Origin: Streptomyces smaragdinus | Lineage (GTDB): Bacteria > Actinomycetota > Actinomycetes > Streptomycetales > Streptomycetaceae | Direction of reading: 5' to 3' | DNA: 64,000 nt | NCBI RefSeq assembly: GCF_009604385.1 | Contig: NZ_WEGJ01000023.1 | Location: 34,304 to 98,303, forward strand | In this document: in pieces, positions 61,667-64,000 of the stretch | Layout of the letters: every line of letters begins with the position of its first letter | How positions within the stretch are numbered: position 1 is the first letter of the stretch | Made by a program: the position numbers and the translations under genes | The notes under the pieces: generated by a model | The model's database searches: none | What the model was told of the DNA's origin: nothing | The model's input: the letters and a program-made list of their open reading frames with translations, nothing else

Positions 61667-62677
61667 TCATCGCTGCGGCAGCGCCGCCGCCCCCTCCGCG
61701 GTCACCCGAGTCGCGCCGATGTAGTCGGGCGAGTCGATGGAGTCGAAGCGGATCACGGCGTTGGTGTACGGGGCGTTGATCATATACCCGCCGCCGACGT
61801 ACAGCCCGACGTGGTGGATGGAGCGCGGATCGCTCAAGTCGTAGGCGAAGAAGACGAGATCACCCGGCAGGAGCTCGTCCCGCTTGGGATGCGGCCCGGC
61901 GTTCCACTGATCGTTGGCGACCCGGGGCAGCTCGACGCCGACGGAGTGGTACGCGGCCTTGGTCAGCCCCGAGCAGTCGAAGCGTCCGCCCTGCTCGGGC
62001 GTGCCGTTGCCGCCCCAGAGGTACGGGGTGCCGAGCTTCTCCTGCGCGTAGTGGATGGCCCCGGCGGCGATCCGGGAGGGGGCGACGCGCTGGACGGGGC
62101 GGGCGAAGCTCTGCTCGAGGGCGCGGATGATCTTTACGTAGTTCCGCGTCTCCCGGTACGGGGGGACGCCGCCGTACTTGATGACGGCGTAGGCCCCGGC
62201 GTTGTAGGCGGCGAGCATGTTGTCCGTCGTATCCCCCGGGACGTCCTTCACGTACCGGGCGAGGGAGCAGTCGTACGTCGCGGCGGAGGGGATGGCGTCC
62301 TCGGGGTCCCACACGTCGCGCTTCCCGTCCCCGTTCCCGTCGATCCCATGGGCGGCCCAGGTCCCGGGGATGAACTGCGCAATGCCCTGCGCCTCGGCGG
62401 GCGACTGCGCCTTGGGGTTCCACCCGGACTCCTGGTACAGCTGCGCGGCGAGGAGGGCGGGGTTGAGGGCGGGACAGAGGTTGCCCCACCTGGACACGAG
62501 CGGCTGATAGGCGGCGGGAACGGCCCCCTTGGCGAGATCGACGGCCTTCCCCCCGGAACCCATGTTCCCGGCGGCCACAAAGGTCCCGACAAGCAGCAGC
62601 CCAAGAAACCCGAGCAGGGCCCCGGAGGACATCCCCCCGATCACCCAAAGCTTCCGCATCCCACCACGCCCGGCCAC
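61667..62677 (-). CDS. Bifunctional lytic transglycosylase / NlpC-P60 endopeptidase
   Basis: A cell-wall hydrolase of about 336 residues. A membrane anchor (SSGALLGFLGLLLVGTFVAA) is followed by a SLT-type transglycosylase domain with the catalytic Glu in YQESGWNPKAQS, GIAQFIPGTWAAHG, and NMLAAYNAG, then an NlpC/P60 domain with Cys in FDCSGLTKAAY and His in SIHHVGLYVGGG. It probably cleaves both glycan and peptide bonds. The start is GTG 62677 or ATG 62659; neither has an ideal ribosome binding site. Similar proteins occur on conjugative elements as well as chromosomes. Confidence 0.88.
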   Translation of the reverse strand: MAGRGGMRKLWVIGGMSSGALLGFLGLLLVGTFVAAGNMGSGGKAVDLAKGAVPAAYQPLVSRWGNLCPALNPALLAAQLYQESGWNPKAQSPAEAQGIAQFIPGTWAAHGIDGNGDGKRDVWDPEDAIPSAATYDCSLARYVKDVPGDTTDNMLAAYNAGAYAVIKYGGVPPYRETRNYVKIIRALEQSFARPVQRVAPSRIAAGAIHYAQEKLGTPYLWGGNGTPEQGGRFDCSGLTKAAYHSVGVELPRVANDQWNAGPHPKRDELLPGDLVFFAYDLSDPRSIHHVGLYVGGGYMINAPYTNAVIRFDSIDSPDYIGATRVTAEGAAALPQR

Positions 62678-62723
62678 GTCCTCATCATCCCCCAAGGGCC
62701 TTGGGATCAGGCATCGTTCGGCC

Positions 62724-62746
62724 CGACAGGCGGGGATCGCCTGTCG
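62724..62746. other. Perfect hairpin upstream of the NlpC/P60 gene
   Basis: CGACAGGCG (62724-62732) and CGCCTGTCG (62738-62746) form a perfect nine-base stem. It lies about 50 bases before the GTG start of the cell-wall hydrolase gene, in a 315-base spacer (62678-62992) that holds no gene I can support. Confidence 0.4.
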
Positions 62747-62992
62747 CCCCGAACCGGACATCCCAGCCCACGCCGACCTGCGCTTCGCCCTGGCCCGCCT
62801 CCGCCAGGCGGCCTCACGAGGCGCCCCCTTCAGCGGCGGCCACAGACGCGTCTACGGGGAGCGCCACATCATGCCCGCACGCAGTTCCCAGGACGACTCG
62901 CCCTCGGCCACCGGCCGAAATACCGCTGGCGCCCCCTGCCTCGCGGGACGATAACGAGACCCGAGCGCCTTGGGATGAGAGGGGGCACCCTC

Positions 62993-63469
62993 ATGACTCC
63001 GATCACCGGCTGGCAGGCGAAGCTGACCGCCACAAGTGCGCCCGCAGCCACGGCCCTCATCCGCCTCTACGTAGGCGCCGTCTTCCTCTCCGAGGGCATC
63101 CTGAAGTTCCTCCGCCCCGACACACAGGGCACCGGCCGGTTCGACAAGGCCGGCATCCCCGCCCCCGACTTCTTCGCACCCCTCGACGGCGCTTTCGAGA
63201 TCGCCTGCGGCCTGCTGATCCTGGCGGGACTGCTCACCCGCCTCGCCGCCGTCCCCATGATCGTGAACATGCTCGGTGCGCTACTCATCACCAAGCTGCC
63301 GATCCTGTGGGGCGACGCCCCGCTGTTCGCGGACGAGTCCGGCTGGTGGGACTTCGCCCACGAATCCCGCACCGACCTCGCCCAGCTGTGCGGCAGCCTC
63401 TTCCTCCTGCTCGTCGGCGCAGGCACCCTCTCGGTCGACGCCCGCCTGGCCCGGACCCACCGGGGGTAG
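62993..63469 (+). CDS. DoxX family membrane protein
   Basis: A 158-residue four-helix protein. The DoxX signature is in LIRLYVGAVFLSEGILKFLR near residues 22-41, followed by FEIACGLLILAGLLTRLAAV and MIVNMLGALLITKLPIL. DoxX proteins are linked to redox and thiol stress, but no activity is certain. ATG 62993 lies 8 bases after GAGGGGG; ATG 62975 is upstream of that site. Confidence 0.88.
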   Translation: MTPITGWQAKLTATSAPAATALIRLYVGAVFLSEGILKFLRPDTQGTGRFDKAGIPAPDFFAPLDGAFEIACGLLILAGLLTRLAAVPMIVNMLGALLITKLPILWGDAPLFADESGWWDFAHESRTDLAQLCGSLFLLLVGAGTLSVDARLARTHRG

Positions 63470-63491
63470 GCGCCGCTTCCTTACGGCAGGA

Positions 63492-63755
63492 TCAGGTTCC
63501 GCTCGGGGAGCCGGTGTCATCAGCTTTCGGAGGCTCAGAAACGAACGTGCCAAGCCTGGGCACGGTGTAGACGGTGCCCTCGTCCCGAAGATGCGAGATC
63601 ACCTTGCGGACCGTTCCCCGCGCGATCCCGAACTCCCCGATGAGCTGGTTCTCTGACGGCACAGGCTGTCTCGGCTGGTAGATACCCGCAGCAATACGCT
63701 TCCGCAGCTCATCAGCGACCTGCACCCACACGTAGCGGTCTGCGTCGAAGTCCAT
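63492..63755 (-). CDS. Short GntR family transcriptional regulator (HTH only)
   Basis: An 87-residue protein, essentially one winged HTH: YVWVQVADELRKRIAAGIYQ, QPVPSENQLIGEFGIARGTV, then RKVISHLRDEGTVYTVPRLG. There is no FCD or UTRA effector domain. ATG 63755 is used because it directly starts the domain. Short GntR proteins of this type are often found on integrative elements and at variable loci. The gene is divergent from a partial gene at the window edge, across an AT-richer spacer. Confidence 0.85.
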   Translation of the reverse strand: MDFDADRYVWVQVADELRKRIAAGIYQPRQPVPSENQLIGEFGIARGTVRKVISHLRDEGTVYTVPRLGTFVSEPPKADDTGSPSGT

Positions 63756-63801
63756 GCGCCAAGTGTAAACGTCCGTCCACAAGTTCACCCGTTCGAGAAA
63801 T

Positions 63802-63894
63802 AGCATGGTTAAGCATGTATAAGCAGCTAGCAGACACAGCTACTGTCGTCAGGCACAGCAAAGCCCCGGCAACGGATTAGGGCCGTCCCGGGGC
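63802..63894 (+). promoter_or_regulatory. Periodic repeats and long stem-loop between gntR and the edge gene
   Basis: TAGCATGGTT, AAGCATGTAT and AAGCAGCTAG follow each other at 10-base spacing (63801-63830), so a regulator could bind on one face of the helix; TATAAG within them could be a -10. A stem-loop at 63863-63894 pairs GCCCCGG with CCGGGGC and inner ACGG with CCGT. The region is less GC-rich than the rest of the window. Confidence 0.4.
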
Positions 63895-63915
63895 GCGGTC
63901 AGCAACTAGGAGCTG

Positions 63916-64000
63916 ATGACAGTGAGCATTATTCACGCCTGCGTTCAGCGCGTCCTCGATCTCCTCACGCCCACCCCCAGAAGCCACCCCCACCCCGTAC
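63916..64000 (+). CDS. Unidentified gene, 5' end only
   Basis: ATG 63916 follows TAGGAGCTG, a good ribosome binding site, and stays open to the window end (MTVSIIHACVQRVLDLLTPT and a few more residues, ending HPHP). Too little is visible to name it. It is divergent from the short GntR gene. Confidence 0.5.
   Translation, partial: MTVSIIHACVQRVLDLLTPTPRSHPHPV

Noticed and set aside
62750..62970. A coding remnant between the NlpC/P60 gene and doxX
   Set aside because: Several frames are open but none has a ribosome binding site, a consistent codon bias or a recognisable motif; kept as non-coding spacer with one hairpin.

Overview
The window is a stretch of Streptomyces (or very close relative) chromosome. 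GC is very high, third codon positions are almost all G or C, GTG starts are common, and the gene content is the actinobacterial core: vdh, purLQS, two Lsr2 paralogues, ClpC, FtsH, CoaX/NadB/NadC/PanC, folP-folB-folK, hpt/tilS, the pst operon and CsoR. No rRNA, CRISPR array, insertion sequence or biosynthetic cluster was seen. Three tRNA genes are present, all for glycine.

Layout. 1-2880: a truncated minus-strand hypothetical gene, valine dehydrogenase, a repeat-filled spacer and a DUF3073 gene. 2940-9715: purine biosynthesis on the minus strand (purM, purF, an SCP/maleylpyruvate-isomerase-like gene, purL, purQ, purS). 9780-10750: a divergent Lsr2 paralogue (lsrL type), then a tRNA-Gly(TCC) with abnormal D and T arms, then two identical normal tRNA-Gly(GCC) genes. 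10779-16581: mutY, a VOC/AraC pair, an MFS exporter divergent from its TetR regulator with a large shared inverted-repeat operator, a secreted M23 peptidase, and a 2'-5' RNA ligase-like gene. 16667-24264: clpC with a ClgR-like box, a hypothetical gene, lsr2, an N-acetyltransferase, a BlaI-type repressor and cell-surface genes. 24344-29874: an overlapping cofactor operon (DUF2520 gene, panC, nadB, nadC, coaX) feeding NAD and CoA synthesis.

29960-37605: an XRE/membrane-protein pair, a threonine-aldolase-like enzyme, a two-component system, a MidA-like methyltransferase, and the folate genes folP, folB, folK with a DUF3180 gene. 37606-45538: a 79-bp tandem repeat array, an orphan nuoD-like gene, two secreted I36-type proteins around a lipoprotein, a membrane protein, and a glycine betaine/choline-type ABC importer. 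45542-51447: folE, ftsH, hpt, tilS and a zinc metalloprotease. 51551-60728: PHO boxes and pstSCAB, a Tat-type bicovalent flavin oxidoreductase, a lipoprotein, a 53-residue small protein, CsoR with its operator, and a DUF47-Pit phosphate pair. 60754-64000: PAP2 phosphatase, a lytic transglycosylase-NlpC/P60 hydrolase, DoxX, and a short GntR regulator facing a gene cut by the window end.

The most interesting points are: the tRNA-Gly(TCC) that keeps glycyl-tRNA synthetase identity bases but loses the D-loop GG, the T-loop TTC and a clean T stem, as in non-proteinogenic staphylococcal cell-wall tRNA-Gly; an array of at least six GGGACTTT-type (DosR/DevR-like) boxes between the RNA-ligase-like gene and the M23 peptidase; an inverted-repeat element apparently carried in frame inside nadB; and a gene order that, from memory of S. 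coelicolor, joins three normally distant core blocks.
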